Part shown: one piece after another, positions 20,903 through 34,400 of the stretch
How positions within the stretch are numbered: position 1 is the stretch's first letter
Layout of the letters: every line of letters starts with the position of its first letter
Source: Trichostrongylus colubriformis
Taxonomy: Eukaryota > Nematoda > Chromadorea > Rhabditida > Trichostrongylidae
DNA length: 64,000 bases
Assembly (NCBI GenBank): GCA_963978905.1
Contig: OZ022256.1
Location: 7,485,501 to 7,549,500, forward strand
Direction of reading: 5' to 3'
Position numbers and translations under genes: made by a program
Notes under the pieces: model-generated
What the model saw: only the letters and a program-made list of their open reading frames with translations
Databases searched by the model: none
Told to the model about the DNA's origin: nothing

Positions 20903-23900
20903 CGACCAGTTCGATCTGGGGTCCTTCCCTTGTTAGCGCAACTTCACTCTGAAGAATACAGATCCCCTTCAAAATGAGCCACGTATCAACAAACTTTGAT
21001 GCTTCCTCGATTGTTTCAGTCTAACGCGCCAATCTTTACAGAGCCGAACTGTTCCATAAGATATGTCAGCGAAGGTCAAAAGTTTCTTCAAATTTACCCA
21101 CACCCAGCGAAAGTAGTATTTCGCACAGATACTGGGCTTGATCATTGTTCCTTTCCGCCGCTGATAATCTACGTTATACGTTTCTAAACAAGGAAGTTAC
21201 AGCGAAGACTAGCGCTGGCCATACAGGGCAGTTGTTTGCAAGGTGTTCGTCCCATGTCAGTGACTCACCAGAGAGTGGTGAAAAATTGCACAACGGCTTG
21301 TAAACAGCTAGTTCGAAAGTCAGGAATGCGTGAGCAAAAAATCGCCCACCTAAATGCCGTCGTCTGCACATCTTTACGATTATAACGAGTGCGTTCACTT
21401 ATTTCCTACTCATTCACCCTTCAAACTTATTCAGTTCTACGCTTATTTTATTATTAATTATATTGTAGCTATCGATAGCATTAGTTGACCAGTTGATATT
21501 CTTTACATCACTATTTATTGCTATCATTATTTACTTTATCATATACCATGTTATTATTTGTTGCTGATTGATAGGTTGATTTGATTAGTTTTTGTTTTTT
21601 CTAATTTTTCAAGACGAAATGAGCTATTGGATGTTCGCTTCTACCAGGTTGTCCAATAATTCTTGTCCGAAAATTTCACCATTTTTAATTCTTTTCAACT
21701 TTATTGAAAAACAAGTCTAATCAACAATATAATCACCACAGTTATCCACAACAGTGGTATGTTTGGTAAGCAGTCAGGTGACAGTAAATAATCACAAGAG
21801 TCTGCAAGGCAACGCTGATAGGTATCAGTAAAGATTATCGACTGCTAAATACGTCCAAAACGGGAGTTGGACTGTGTCAGGGCGTGACTTCACCTCACAT
21901 TATCATACTGGCTTAATCCCCAGTATTATGAGGCGCGCAGTAGTGTCATAAATGAAGTGGAGTTGAGTGCACGACTTACCATAAACGGAATAACCCACGT
22001 CAGCCATTCATACCCATGCTCGAAAAAGATGCTTTATTGATGGAATTACTCAATTAACAGTTAATTAACCCTAATAGGAGATTTGTTACAGGGTCGAAGA
22101 CATTGTTGATGAAGCCAGATCGCGAAAACCATCAAAACGTAGAAATGAGCCCCAGGCCACTCACGTGAAGCGGGACATACGACGCTACCATTATGTGAGT
22201 GAAAGAGTCAAGGTGTGCGTCAAGACTTCCCAACTAGGTCAGCGCGCCATGCGGACCGCGTTGTCGCGTGCGAAGTGCTGGTCTCATTGTGAATCTGTCG
22301 TCGCTTTTTTTTTCGACCTGACCGACCTGAAAAGTCTTGACACATACCTAAAATGACAAAGCCTGTGGGGCATGATCTTCTACTCCGATTTTTTCAAACT
22401 GAAACAGAAGAAGCAGCACTTATATCCACATCCACTGCTGAAGGGCACCTTTGATCATTTAGCAAAGGGGGGGGGGGGGTTATTGCTACCTGATGGGACT
22501 ATTGAGAACAAAATGACCTCGTAACCTGAGGGAGATGGTGTACTTGTTATGTTTGAATATGGCATCAGGAATGGTAGAGTGGCTAAAAGCTTGCTAAAAA
22601 ATGCCAAGTCACGAAACGATATCCGGACTAGCCGGCGGTACTTCGAGAAAGGCTATCATAATATGGTGGGGGGGGGGGAGCATTTTCGAAGATACTATCT
22701 CAACACTTTGCTTCGCTGATTGGTCAACTTCTTTAATGCTGAATATTGACATTCCATTCTTTTACATGATTAACCTGTCACTAACATATTCTTAAATTCA
22801 TCCTTTGAATAATAATCCCTAAATCTGCGTATTCTATAAAATGCCCCCCCCCCCCCCTACCTGTGGAGCATCCTCGGTGCTAGCAAGGATTACAAAATAT
22901 ACTCTTTACACACAATTCATTTCAGCCTGAGGGCTATCCTCGTCCCAACTTGAATCCGACGGTTGAGTACTCTCTGGACAAGAGGAAACGATGGGAAGAG
23001 GTGAGCAGTACTTGTACTGGAGACGTCGTTAGTTGATAACTTTGTTCATTTCTTGTACTTATACCTTTTCCATATTTCGTACCTCCGCCTAATGGATGTA
23101 ATAGATTTCTGAACTGTTTTTATTCATTTTTGCGACTTTTTTCTTCTTTTATAGATAAACTCTACAATGTTACAGATTCAACAAATTCATCAGAATTTAG
23201 CAAAAAATTCTAAGCAGGCTGTTGTCACACTCTGCACACCCTTCAATAAGAACATTTGTTGTTCAAAAATACACAAAGAACAACTATTCAATGTTCAAAA
23301 TTATTCTTCATAGGAGGTTCACTATGGTGGTATGTGTTGAGTGGAGCTGTGGATCTGACCAAAATCACTACTTTGTGAAACGGCTACTTTGTGAAGCAAG
23401 CAGCCGTAAAAGGAAAATCGAAGAATGTAAGCAGCATCTTTACAAATCTAACGGTTTAATAATGAAAAATTGGTAAAAGTTAGAACAGAGGCTTATTTTT
23501 GGTATGCTCTCTCAGTACAACTGATAGATCCCACTGGCGGACTGTAAGTCTAGCCCCGTTACTGGCAGTCATAGGTGAAGCCAGCAAAAGGAGTACGGAC
23601 CCTGTACACTGGCATGTCCCCACATCGTGCTCAGCGCTAACTTCGCTTTCTACTGTTCGAAATGCAAACAGTGCGATAGACCCTGGAAACCCGCCATTTC
23701 CATCGAAGTGTTTACCTCTAAAAGACACGGTCACAGGCATTTCGGCCGACGCTGGGATATAAAAGTGAAAAGCAGTGCGAAAGGAGAGAAAGAGGGTAGT
23801 GAAGAGTCGAAAAACTCGAGAAATATGGCAAAAACGAGGACGTTCTTCTGCATTCTCTGCATAACTGGATGGAACGATGACTGCTAGAGCAGCCAAGCCA

Positions 23901-24440
23901 AGCGGAGTGTTGTCCCTCTCATTCATTCACGTCGCCGTCCAAGAAATTCCAAGATTTTCCCTCAAAACGACCACTACTGTAAATATAGCACATGAATAGA
24001 GACAGAAAAAAACCGAGAAATCCCTTTCTTCCAAAGCGAAATCGTAGAATTGGAAGAAGAGCACCTCGTTTGAAGTCCCCCGACCGAGATTTGAACAGCT
24101 GTTGGCGGGAACAGTGCAATTCAAATTTTCGCGCCAAATCTCGATTTGCTTCTCGCTCTCTCGCTGACCACGTGACCGTCGTCTCTTTGATCATGCCCCC
24201 ACCCCCTCGGACGCTCCACCTCGTCGAACGTCACTTTGTCTCAGTTGGGTTCTTGTTTTTCCGCGTGAATTTTGCATGTGGCTTGCAGTATGCAAATGCA
24301 GCATAAAAATATGAGTAACAGAGAACTTGAATTTCCTTAGAGGATTCTTTTAGGATCACGAAGACGGTCCTGTGATAAGGAACGTGCTACCTGTGCAGTG
24401 TAACGAAACATGAAGCAACAACATTTTTCCGGTAGCGATG
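20903..24440. other. Intergenic stretch with G/C homopolymers
   Basis: Holds runs of 13 G (22467-22479), 11 G (22668-22678) and 14 C (22844-22857) and an E-family repeat at 23930-24305. The longest open frame (23480-23926, - strand) has no motif. No gene is supported. Confidence 0.5.
23930..24305 (-). repeat. CACGTG-core repeat family, copy 1
   Basis: On the - strand reads GACGGTCACGTGGTCAG, GCGCGAAAATTTG, CAACAGCTGTTCAAA and CTCGGTTTTTTTC, with CCACATGCAAAATTCACGCG upstream. Matches 58797-59020 and 61800-62190, and more weakly 29660-29900. Confidence 0.6.
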
Positions 24441-24454
24441 ACAGTCTACATTTT

Positions 24455-24710
24455 ACAGGCAACGCTGGTTTCACATTATGATTCGCCAGATCTTGAGGAT
24501 CCCATACTGAACTTTAGTATTGTTCGTTGCTACCCCGATTCCACTTACAACTCTCAACTATTGAAATGTGAGTAGCCACAAGATCATGCACATCTCTTTG
24601 AAGCTCCTCATATTCTCTATCTTCTCCTGTCTCATCTCGGGAGATAAGGCGTGAGAGTGTACGGTAGCAAATGGCATAGTTTATGTGACTAAGGATAGTG
24701 AATCAATAGT
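24455..24710 (+). repeat. Segmental duplication, right unit, first part
   Basis: Diverged copy of 17690-17940. It lacks the MITE seen after the left copy. Confidence 0.55.
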
Positions 24711-25123
24711 ACAGAATGTTTTGAACTTCGTTGAAATTTTTCTTCCTTTCAATAAAAAGCGTTGGCAGGGTTCGATTCACAGGCATTCCTGCTCCTGCTC
24801 AGTCGCTCAAGTTCCCTGAGAGGGTGACTTATTTTCGCCAGATTGGTCCAGGAGAGACTGACTTATCCACGATGCATTCACAGACTAGCAGAATTCTGGT
24901 ACCTCTGCTATTATTCTGCATGAATTTGCGAGTGCATGCCCCCCTCTGAAAGAAAAGCAATCAGCAACATAGCATAAATTGATGTCTTATTTTCCTTTAT
25001 ACCACCTAAGAGCTGGACTTATCATGAGACCATCTTCTTTGATCGTCGTCCCAAACAAACTGCCTTTCATTTGCTAGTGGTTTATTTGCACAGAGCAATG
25101 GATGGCTCTTAGTTGTTGAGTGG

Positions 25124-25795
25124 GGCCTAATAATGGAGATCTACCATGTTAATAGTTGATATTAGAGACCGGCGAGGACATGATCGCGCAAGGCGAAAAT
25201 CCACTTCGAAGATTGATCGGAAGTTATTGTATATCGACGATGATCTGTAAATACCGTAGCATACCGCACTCCGAGTATGATTTGTAAATACCGTACCATT
25301 CCCACCCAATTTTGTTCTCAGGCAGGAATAAACATTTTTTTGCCCCTCCTTACGTCCAAGCGATGTCGTAATCTGAGAACGTGACAGTATACAGTACTAA
25401 TTATATAGAGCGCACTGTACAGGGTTATCGATCATCCTGACGGCATCACTTGTCGACTGATCAAAGACTGGACGCCGATCTATCACCGAAGAGGCACGAA
25501 TTATACAAGAAGATGCACCAGATGCTGAGGCGCACGCCAGCCACCCAGTCAGATGGCTGCAGAAGGTCATCTGAATACTCGAGACGATGAAGGTCGTCCG
25601 GATCTGCGGTCTTAGATGAACCGCGAAAGGATACCGTAGGTGAAATGAGGACGTCGAGCCGGAACTCATCATTGAGTGCGCTTCGGTGGAAAACTTGACG
25701 TATTGTCTTCATCAAGGTACTAAAAGTGCAATGATCGGTGGCGCCAGCCGTAATCATGAATGAAACTCAATGAACCTTACCGTAAATGCCTCAAT
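25124..25795 (+). repeat. Segmental duplication, right unit, second part
   Basis: Diverged copy of 18886-19560 about 6.2 kb away in the same orientation. Similarity is high over CAGGAATAAACATTTTTTTG and the following 130 bases. Confidence 0.75.
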
Positions 25796-26500
25796 AAACC
25801 TTACCGTGAACCTTAAGTGTTAATGCATCCGTTTTTTTTAAAAAATTTGAATTCGAAACATGCCCTGGAACAATCAAAAAAATAAACCTGTTCCACAAGA
25901 ACAGTTGGTATTATTTCGAAGTTCACACAGTTTCCTATGACCCACTGCTATGATGTAAGAGTGTCATTGCCAATTGGTGCAAGTATAAGATTAAGATCCA
26001 ACTCGTGGTCGCTCCTGGTTCGACAGGATGACCTGTTTCCCACCGAGAATAATCTTCATAGTTTTTTTATTATTGAGTTCTACCACGATGCTTTGGCTGA
26101 ACAGCTGAAAGCTATGTTACCTTTTCAAATTTCTGCGCTTAATTGAACAAAAAATCGGGCATCGGTCTTTTTGACCAACCTTAGTGTTTTGTTTTAGTCA
26201 TTATCCCGTTTCCTGGCGCTTCTATCTAGTGCATGCAAACAAATAAGTAAAAATAATCCCTAGAATAGTAACAGGGGTAGAATAAGCCTCCTTACTGTGG
26301 AATTAAGATTGACCGTTCTGTCATTCATCAAATGTAACGGGCTAAAAGGCATATTTGAGTACGAAGGTGCAGACGAGGTAAGAACAAACGGAGCTGGGAT
26401 CTCGCACATGGTCAACTGATTGAATTCTCGCAAATGCAGCATGTCATCCACGTTTGTTCCGTCTGTTATATGGCACAAGGCTCTATACTATGATGAAAGA

Positions 26501-26600
26501 AGGCGAGGTTGTATAGTGACAAGTAGCGCCGTTCCCATCGGTATGGCTCGGGGATTAAGCTTCATATGAGTGAATTCGTATCAAGTCGTTCTTCTGGCCA
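26501..26600 (+). repeat. SINE fragment, head only
   Basis: Matches the tRNA-like head: GAGGTTGTATAGTGACAAGT, then GGCTCGGGGATTAAGC in the B-box position. The rest of the element is lost. Confidence 0.4.
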
Positions 26601-27618
26601 TCAAGCCTCCCATCCCTGTAATATTGGTGTATTGCTACCCATACTCGTTCCGGAGAAGAAAACAATGACTTGAACGTTAACTGGGACACCCAAATCATTT
26701 TTTGACCATGGCATCTAAAAGCCGAGAAATGCTGAGAATATCGGAATGAGAGCATGCTCAAATCCGCATACTTTTTTCTTTCTTGGACAATTACGGAAAG
26801 TAGAACCGGAGCGGTCCTACTAAAATTTACCCCAGTGTTTCATCCTCTAAACGAGCCGAAGACCAAAAAACCAAAAACCACCAAAGAAAGCAAAAAATCG
26901 CATCCACTGTCCACCCGTTTTTGCCCATATGTGTCGGATCCGTTAACCGCTTTGTTCTGACCGGAAAAACATCAGTCTGGGTGGCAACCGGGGAGATTAT
27001 TGCGTTTTCGTTGGTGCAATATTGTGGCCGACGATATGATGATTGAGAACGGCATTGACAGAAGCATCGCATCCATAGCACAATATTAAGGTCAACGATT
27101 GACAGATTTCCACAATAAGCACAATAGCCCCGAATTTTTTCCCTCGGTAGCATCGATCCCTGAAATAAAAACGGAAGCGGTGAAATCGAAAATTCCTCTT
27201 ATTGGATTATTCCGAACTGAAGGGCGCAATGTCGCCCCGTTCAAATCCCTCGAGGACTTCCTTCCGTTTGTTCCCGCTATTCAGGTGTTAATAGACCCGC
27301 GCACACCTCATTAGCATAAGCCGACCTGCCGATCCTCAATTGAACTCGTACGTAAATGCACGGATGACATCAAACACCTTACCGCCATCTACCGTAATTA
27401 TCATGACGCTTGAATTGTCGCACTCTGTTATCAAGCGCGGCTTGGCCATGGCTCTATGAGAAGGCCCTAGTGGAAGTACCAATCAGGATTACGGTAGCTT
27501 ATCAGGTGTGCTCATTAGACTGCGTGATAAACAGCTCGGATTATGTGGACGCTACCACCACGCTGAATATCTTTTTTATGCATGGCACAGTGATTCCCAA
27601 TTTCCAAGCTTCCCTTAT

Positions 27619-27629
27619 CCCCCCCCCCC
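27619..27629. repeat. Run of 11 C
   Basis: Uninterrupted C tract in sequence without a recognised gene. Confidence 0.8.
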
Positions 27630-29659
27630 TCACACCCCCTCTCCACCTTGAAAGAAAACGACAGGATAGCAGACACGGTTTTTCTTTCGAGAAGATTAGA
27701 CACTAACTTCTATTTTTATCATTATCTTTCAATATCTCTCATTATCTTTCGATTCACAGTGCCATTTCAGCGTGGGAGCCCTTAACTCACTCTCGTACCA
27801 CACAGATAAAAAAGGTTGAGCATATTGGTGGTACACCACTATGGGCTTCAGATTTTTCGAAAGATGTGGGATTTCGAAGGAGCCGGTGAACGCTAACAAA
27901 AATATCAGTTCTTAGAGTGCAATGTTTCTTCAATAAAAAGAACTTGCAGCTCAAAGGTGATGAATAACAAAAGAACAAATGAAGAAATGGCAAAAAAGTT
28001 CATTTGGCAATGTAGTAAGCTCTTCCTGTAGCCGTCATGTTGCAAAAAAATCTTGATCTGGTAGCTTGTGTAAGACCTTAGAGCATGTCAAGGATGCATG
28101 GATAATTTCGAAAGGTTGATTTTCAGGTTGAAAAAGAGCAGATGTGGTGGTTTTTTGATTTCCAGGCTTTCACTCACCTAAGTTTGAGTCAAGAACAACA
28201 TACCGTATTGTCAAAGGCGCAACAATTGCGCCCCATTGCCAAGCTGCGTCCCGGAACCCTCCGCGTCCAATCGAAGTCGCCTAGAAATTGTCGCGCGCGG
28301 CGACCCACGATCCTAATGCTACACATCCACAGTACATGAACAGAAACACGGAGTAATTTGCAGACCCCATTCTTTCCGCTTCTCTTCTCAGCCTCTTTAT
28401 TCGCTCTTTTCTGATTGGCCTCCAAGTCAGTCCTTCTTCTCCCTGAGTATTTATGATAAGTGAACATAAACCCTGATTTTTTTATAAGGTTTTCATGTGC
28501 AAAACCTTGAGAAGTGCTCCGGTCCACTCCCAACAGACAGTATAACAAATAAAGGAAAAAAAGGAAAGTCTCAACGGATAAGTGGTTTCGTAAAGTCCAT
28601 GAATTGGGTTGCTCAGCTTGCTGTTAGTACTCCAGCTCTCGAGTTTCACTCACTGACTCTGTCCGCCCAATTAGTTCATGCTATTCGATACGGTGCCTTA
28701 ATTGGGCATGGGGACAATTAAACGAGGACTTGGATTTCATCGTCGAGCCAAGGAGCATATTGCGCCATTCAGCTTAGCGCCATAGCTCTCAGTGAGACAA
28801 TTAAGAGCTTATATAGAAGCCTGGAGCATGAGATCCGCTAATCCGTACTGAGATTGGTATCATCTACAGGAATGCATAGATTATTAAAAACTGCTCGAAC
28901 CATGGATAGAAAAATAAAGCTGTTTGAAATGCTGAAATGAAATATAAATGAAAATATAATGCTCGAAATATAGATAGAAATAAAAAAATATGCTTGAAAT
29001 ATAGGAAGAAACAATGTAATAATATATAGATAATAGATATTAAGGATGTAATAATAGATAATTTTTGTACAAAAAGGTCGTCTATAAAAATGGTCTACTA
29101 ACGGAGAGCTTGGATGACTCTCCCAATCCCTTTTCTCGAGCGGATCTTTCAGACTGTACTCGTGAGCTGTTGCTCCGTCTTCCTCTCTGCTCTTTTTCTA
29201 GCATTTCCTGCCTCTCTATCAATCGCTCAGTATCGACTGAAATCGTTAATAAACGACGATCCTGTTGCACCACTGTGAGTCGGAGGATTCTCTGTCTCCC
29301 CATCAACCTGTTCTTCATAGATTCATCTGCTATCACCATAATTTAAGCGAAACAGCCGCATGTCGATGACATGTGTTCTGACACGACTTTACACTATCAG
29401 CTGTCCACCACAACAACCGCTTTGAAACACTCACAGGTGCCTCTGTAACCTTCGTGTGTGTGAACGTGGCTACTGTGCACCTTGTATTGATGAAGGAATC
29501 GTCCACGTGAAGGAATCGTCCACAAAAACCCAGGTTCTCCACCTACCCACATGCCTATCTATATTTGCTTACTAAAGGCCTCATACTAAGTTTGACGCGC
29601 ATATACAAAAATCAAATTCAGATAGAGCTCCCCGAGTGATGGACGACGGGGTGGGACGT

Positions 29660-29900
29660 GTGGGTTTTCACGGTACAGAACTCAGAAGCAAAGAGGCAAC
29701 ACTTTTGTGGCTAGAGACACAGAGGGAGAAGCATCAAGATTGGGCGCGAAAATTTGGACTGCGATCAGGTCGTTGACGGCTATTCAGATTTTGTCACTAG
29801 AAATATGGCGGGAATTCAAACCAGTTGCCTTTCTCCAGTTTTTTAGCATCTGCTTTGGAATAAAAAAATTTTTGAATCTTTCCGTGTTTCTGTTGGTGTA
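29660..29900 (+). repeat. CACGTG-core repeat family, weak copy
   Basis: Shares AGAAGCAAAGAGGCAAC, GGCTAGAGACACAG, GGGCGCGAAAATTTGGACTG with the family, but the CACGTG core is lost. Confidence 0.4.
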
Positions 29901-30466
29901 TGTACTGTATCTACATAGTGAAGTGTTCTCAAGAGATATTAAAAGTAGAATTTCCGTGAGCGATTTTTCAAATGGGTTATTGAAAAACAAACAGCTGTAC
30001 CAGTGAGCTCACTATTATTGTATTGTGGGAACTAGTAGACTAAATTCAGGAAGGTTTTTGCTTTATTCATAACTTCTCATACTTTTGGTGCATTGAATCC
30101 ATGCATGTTGGCGCTTTGATCTGAATCACAAGTATAAAATTCGCTCTCTGTTTTGCTCTCTTATATGTACATTACAAAATACGGTGCACATTTCATAGTT
30201 TCCACGTTCACCATGAAATCCTGGAAATAAATTAATTGGTCAAAAGTGGGGCGCTGAACGTATGTATATCATCAACAAGCAAACCTTTTGCCGCAAAGGA
30301 CTGTGTCCTGCCATCATCTGTTTAGTCAGAATAGCCTTTTGTGAGAGTAGGATATTCCTCTTTCGAACGTCGTGTGAACTTTGATCCCTTCCACTTTAAT
30401 TTGAAATACATCCGAATTTATCAAATGCCTCTCGATAATGTTTAAGAAGTCCTTTTGGATAGAATA

Positions 30467-30570
30467 GGGTACTGAGGGCTTCATCTTTCAGTTAGTGTTG
30501 TTTACGCTCTACAGAACCCTTCCAAGAATCATTTTTCGTTAACATGAAGTAACATGAAGTATCTCTAATG
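30467..30570 (+). repeat. Direct repeat, left copy
   Basis: Shares ACTGAGGGCTT, TTTCAGT.A.TG.TGTTT and TAACATGAAGTATCTC with 30805-30903. Contains a short internal duplication of AACATGAAGT. Confidence 0.45.
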
Positions 30571-30804
30571 CTTCGATCACTAGATGGCCAGTTATTTCTA
30601 GAATAATTTGCTTTGCCACGTACTTAACAGCCAACAATCAACAGAGCCTATTTTTTCATGTTTTCTCGTCAGGCGGACAGCGCTGCCAAAAAAAAAATCC
30701 ACTAGACGAGAACAAAGCATATACGAATAATGATATATACTTCAGGAAATTGTCACTTAATCTCCGTGGGCTCACGTATTGGCTAACAAAGGATCAATTG
30801 AGGA

Positions 30805-30903
30805 CACTGAGGGCTTTCCCTTTCAGTCATTGCTGTTTTTATCCACGGAATCCTCCTGACAATCTTTTTTTTTATCATGAGGTAACATGAAGTATCTCAA
30901 GTA
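30805..30903 (+). repeat. Direct repeat, right copy
   Basis: Diverged copy of 30467-30570, same strand, about 335 bases downstream. Confidence 0.45.
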
Positions 30904-31420
30904 ATCAACGCCATGGGATGGTATAATGAAATAGTTCGAAGTGTTTATGTCTTTGAGAGAGGATCAGCCCACACACTTTTTTCCGGCTTTTCAGTTTTGT
31001 CGAAGGTGAACACGCTGAGTGAGCCAGTGCGAAACTATAGTCTTGGAAAATCTTCAGTAATGTATTCAAGAAGACTATCGTTGTCACATTCGAAAGAAAA
31101 AAATCGTTATGGATTGTTCTGTGAAGCAACTCGATAATTCCTTTCATCAAATATCAGTTATTACAGATCACGGTCTTGATCCAAATAGTTTAAAACTGAT
31201 GCCAAGTTCACTACGACAATTAGGCCAATCCCAAACTTGCCCTATGACAATACCGATGAGTGCACGACCCGTTCGATGGATGGGGTGACACTTGTTCCAG
31301 GAGGGTGCGTCTCTGAGATCACTCGGAGTGGTTACGAGCGAGGACGTATCAAATAACCAAGATAAGCTCGACAAACGAACACACACAAGTGTTCTCTAAG
31401 AAAGTACTCTATCGGCTACT

Positions 31421-31436
31421 GTCGTCGTCGTCGTCG
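31421..31436. repeat. GTC trinucleotide run
   Basis: Five GTC units in non-coding sequence. Confidence 0.75.
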
Positions 31437-31439
31437 ACA

Positions 31440-34400
31440 GGTTAGCGATGAAATCCGATATGGAGCTAAAAAATCTCTGGTACAATGTTATGTAACCATG
31501 TAATCACTTCAAACAGTGTACACAGACCTTTATGACCCAGCAGCTTCAGCTACGTAATGTTTATTGTTGTTATTTAATATAAAAGTAATAGGAGAATAGT
31601 AATAAGTAACTGTTTATAAATGTTTATAACAGCGGCAATTTTAGGGAAAAGTTCCAAGTATTCTGGCAAGGTAATTAGCCTTCTGAGTAATCTATGGAAC
31701 CATCTGGTCAAAGTTCCACGGGTGCTATCGCAATAAGGAGGGGCATCTTATATAAAGTTGCACATCTAAGCAACTTGGATGGATCTTTGAGGGGTCAAGC
31801 TGCACACCTAGGCGTATATTTTTGTCTAAGCCTTAGCGGACAAAAAAAGAGCATCTTTCCCGTTCTAGGCCTACCTAGGTAAAAATAATGTTGATAGGGA
31901 GATGACCCCCCCCGTCCCTTCCCTCATTACGATAGCACCATTTCTCGTTTCCCCAGAAGAGCGATGGGGAGAAGAATGGCTGATCAAAACCTCGTAATTG
32001 GCCATTATGCAATTTGGAGACCTTGAAAACGAATCGTAGGTGTCACCTGCTTCGATGCCATCAGCCATTAGACCAAATGCTTTGAAAGCAACGGAACTGG
32101 TGACTTGGTTGATCACTGAATAATGAAAGTGCTAAGTAGTGCCAGTGGAGAGAAAGAGGGATGATTAGACCGAAGATCAGAAACGAAGCTCTTTTTTCCC
32201 CCAACACCCTTGACAACATGCCGTGGAACAACTCGTCCGCTACTGGATCCTCGGACGAGTTGTCCAAAGGCATGATGTCGAATAGTCGTGTGTATATATG
32301 CATGCAACAAGTAATCTGCATAATTTAGCATTCCGTTTTGTACCACATGGGCCACGAAATGCGAGAAAAAATGAAAATACAGAGATATATTGAGATGAAG
32401 AATTAGAAATTGCCACGAAGGCTCCTCGCTTATAAACGGGAGTGTCGCATGAACTAGGAAACCTCCAGGCCTTGCTTCCTATTCCAAAGGAATTCCTTCT
32501 ATTCTATACCGTAATGACTGATAGAAACTGCCATTATCCTTGGGTCTCTGAGCTGTTTTACGTCCTTTGAATCGATTAGCCTACTCGAATATATTAATTT
32601 CCTAGTAAGCGTTATCTGAGTCGAATCACCGTCATGGTCCCTTAAGATTTCCTGAGCATTTGGCCGAGGGCCAAAACAACAGATTCGCGCACTCGACTGT
32701 GGTAATTATGCCGATGATTAGCATATGAGTCGACAAGAGGCTCCATGAGGTCGTATCGACGGAATCACAACGCAGCAGAACACATGCACGTGAGGTGTGG
32801 GTGTAGAATTACATTCGGAAGAACACCTGTAACCGTGTGGGTGGTGATTAGCTAAGTGATGGTAATGTGTTGGTAATTATGAAAACGACACATTAGTACA
32901 TCGTTAGAGCAGGCTAATTATGGGCCTTCATAGAAATTATTAGCAATTTTTTTCACCAACAAAAACTAATAGCTCGGAGTCACTAGATGAGTTCGCTATC
33001 GGGGGAAGCGGGGTAAGGGGGGAGGTCTACAATGTTCCTTCGGGAGGTTTACAATTCCACCAGTTTTTTACAAAAAAAAAACTCGACAGACGTTGGGTTG
33101 AAATGTAGACGGGACTCGAGGTGAGCAGCAGGCCCCCAGCGCATTTGAAATGTCTATTTTTGATGGTTGTTTGTTCGTTGTGTGCTGAAAGTCATGGCTG
33201 TAAACTTCAGATGCTCACTGTGTTGATTAGACAAATCAACTACATGTTTTTATTTATTTATTTATTTGTGTATACGTCAGCTAGACGCGGCAGAGATAAA
33301 AAAATTGAAGAGACGTTTGGAAAATGAGGTGTTGGGCAAGGGGACAGAGAGCCGACTGTTCGTGCAAAGAAAGGATAAAAAAATATTTCCGGTTTTCATA
33401 ACCACATTTTTTATACTTATGAACTAATGTGTTATATCAGAAGCATGTATATGGCTTTGTTTTGCTTACATTTGTTTATCAATTCATTTATTTATCTTCC
33501 CATTTCAATAAGCGGGTCGAATTTCAGTCTGTTACAAGGTACCCCCACTCGTCTCACCCTATTGTCCCAATATTACATATCTGCCTATGAGAATGGCGAT
33601 ATTCCGGTTGACAGAGCACTGGGCCGGAGATGGGGCTGGGCATACGCCAAGGTGATGATTATCTCGTCGTTGTCTCGACGATGATCACCGTATCATCATC
33701 GACACGCGATACCCACACCACCTCCGTTCTCACGCAACCATACGTCTTAGCATTAAAACAACGGATTTTATTGGTCTTAAATTATTTATGGGATGCAACT
33801 GAAAAATGACTTCGAGAAATGGTATAACGATTGCTATCAAGATTGCTAGAAAAAAAGTCTTGTAAGGAACTCTGAACTGTGAAGGAATTGTAAGAAATTC
33901 TGAACTACTATTAAACTATGTAATAGATACCCGTGTCATCAGTGCGCCATCAACCTCCTACGAAATTGGCTATCACTGTGAAGGAATCATGAGAACTGGT
34001 CAAATTGTTGCCAAATTATTATATACAAGCAGTTTTTATGGGTTTGGAAGGTCGCACAGTGGCTAATCGGGCTCCACCACATCTTCATTCTTCGAAATGT
34101 TAATTCCCGTTTCTGGTGATACATTTTTTAACAAATTTGACGTATCTGAAGCGTCAAGAGGAAGCAGGAAAAGCTGTGATGGCCATTCGCTGGTTTCTGC
34201 AGGATTCTACGTCGCTATGTCCATTATGTGTGTACCATTATGTCCATAGTGTTGATATAACTTTTTTCGAACTTCCAACCTGTGATGTCCTAAAAATGAT
34301 GCCTTATGTTAATGCCCAACGACACGCCGAATAGAGTCAGGTCGTCATCATGGAACATAAAGGCTTCACCAAAGTCGGTAGGGCTTCAGACCGAATTACA

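Larger units (their letters stand above)
25796..29640. other. No gene recognised
   Basis: Apart from the SINE head at 26501 and the C run I see short open frames and AT-rich sequence (28900-29060). Nothing supports a gene. Confidence 0.45.

Noticed and set aside
23480..23926. 148-codon open frame on the - strand
   Set aside because: No motif, competing open frames on the + strand, and it overlaps the start of a dispersed repeat region.
23992..24194. Basic open frames on both strands
   Set aside because: They fall inside a dispersed repeat whose other copies do not keep the frame.
24731..24949. Open frame ending in a hydrophobic stretch that could suggest a membrane protein
   Set aside because: Lies just after a duplicated repeat unit, lacks splice signals, and has no counterpart in the left duplicate.
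31168..31386. Frame with a faint likeness to a BEL/Pao protease end (LIGIVIGQVWDW)
   Set aside because: Too short and diverged to support; no other retroelement part nearby.
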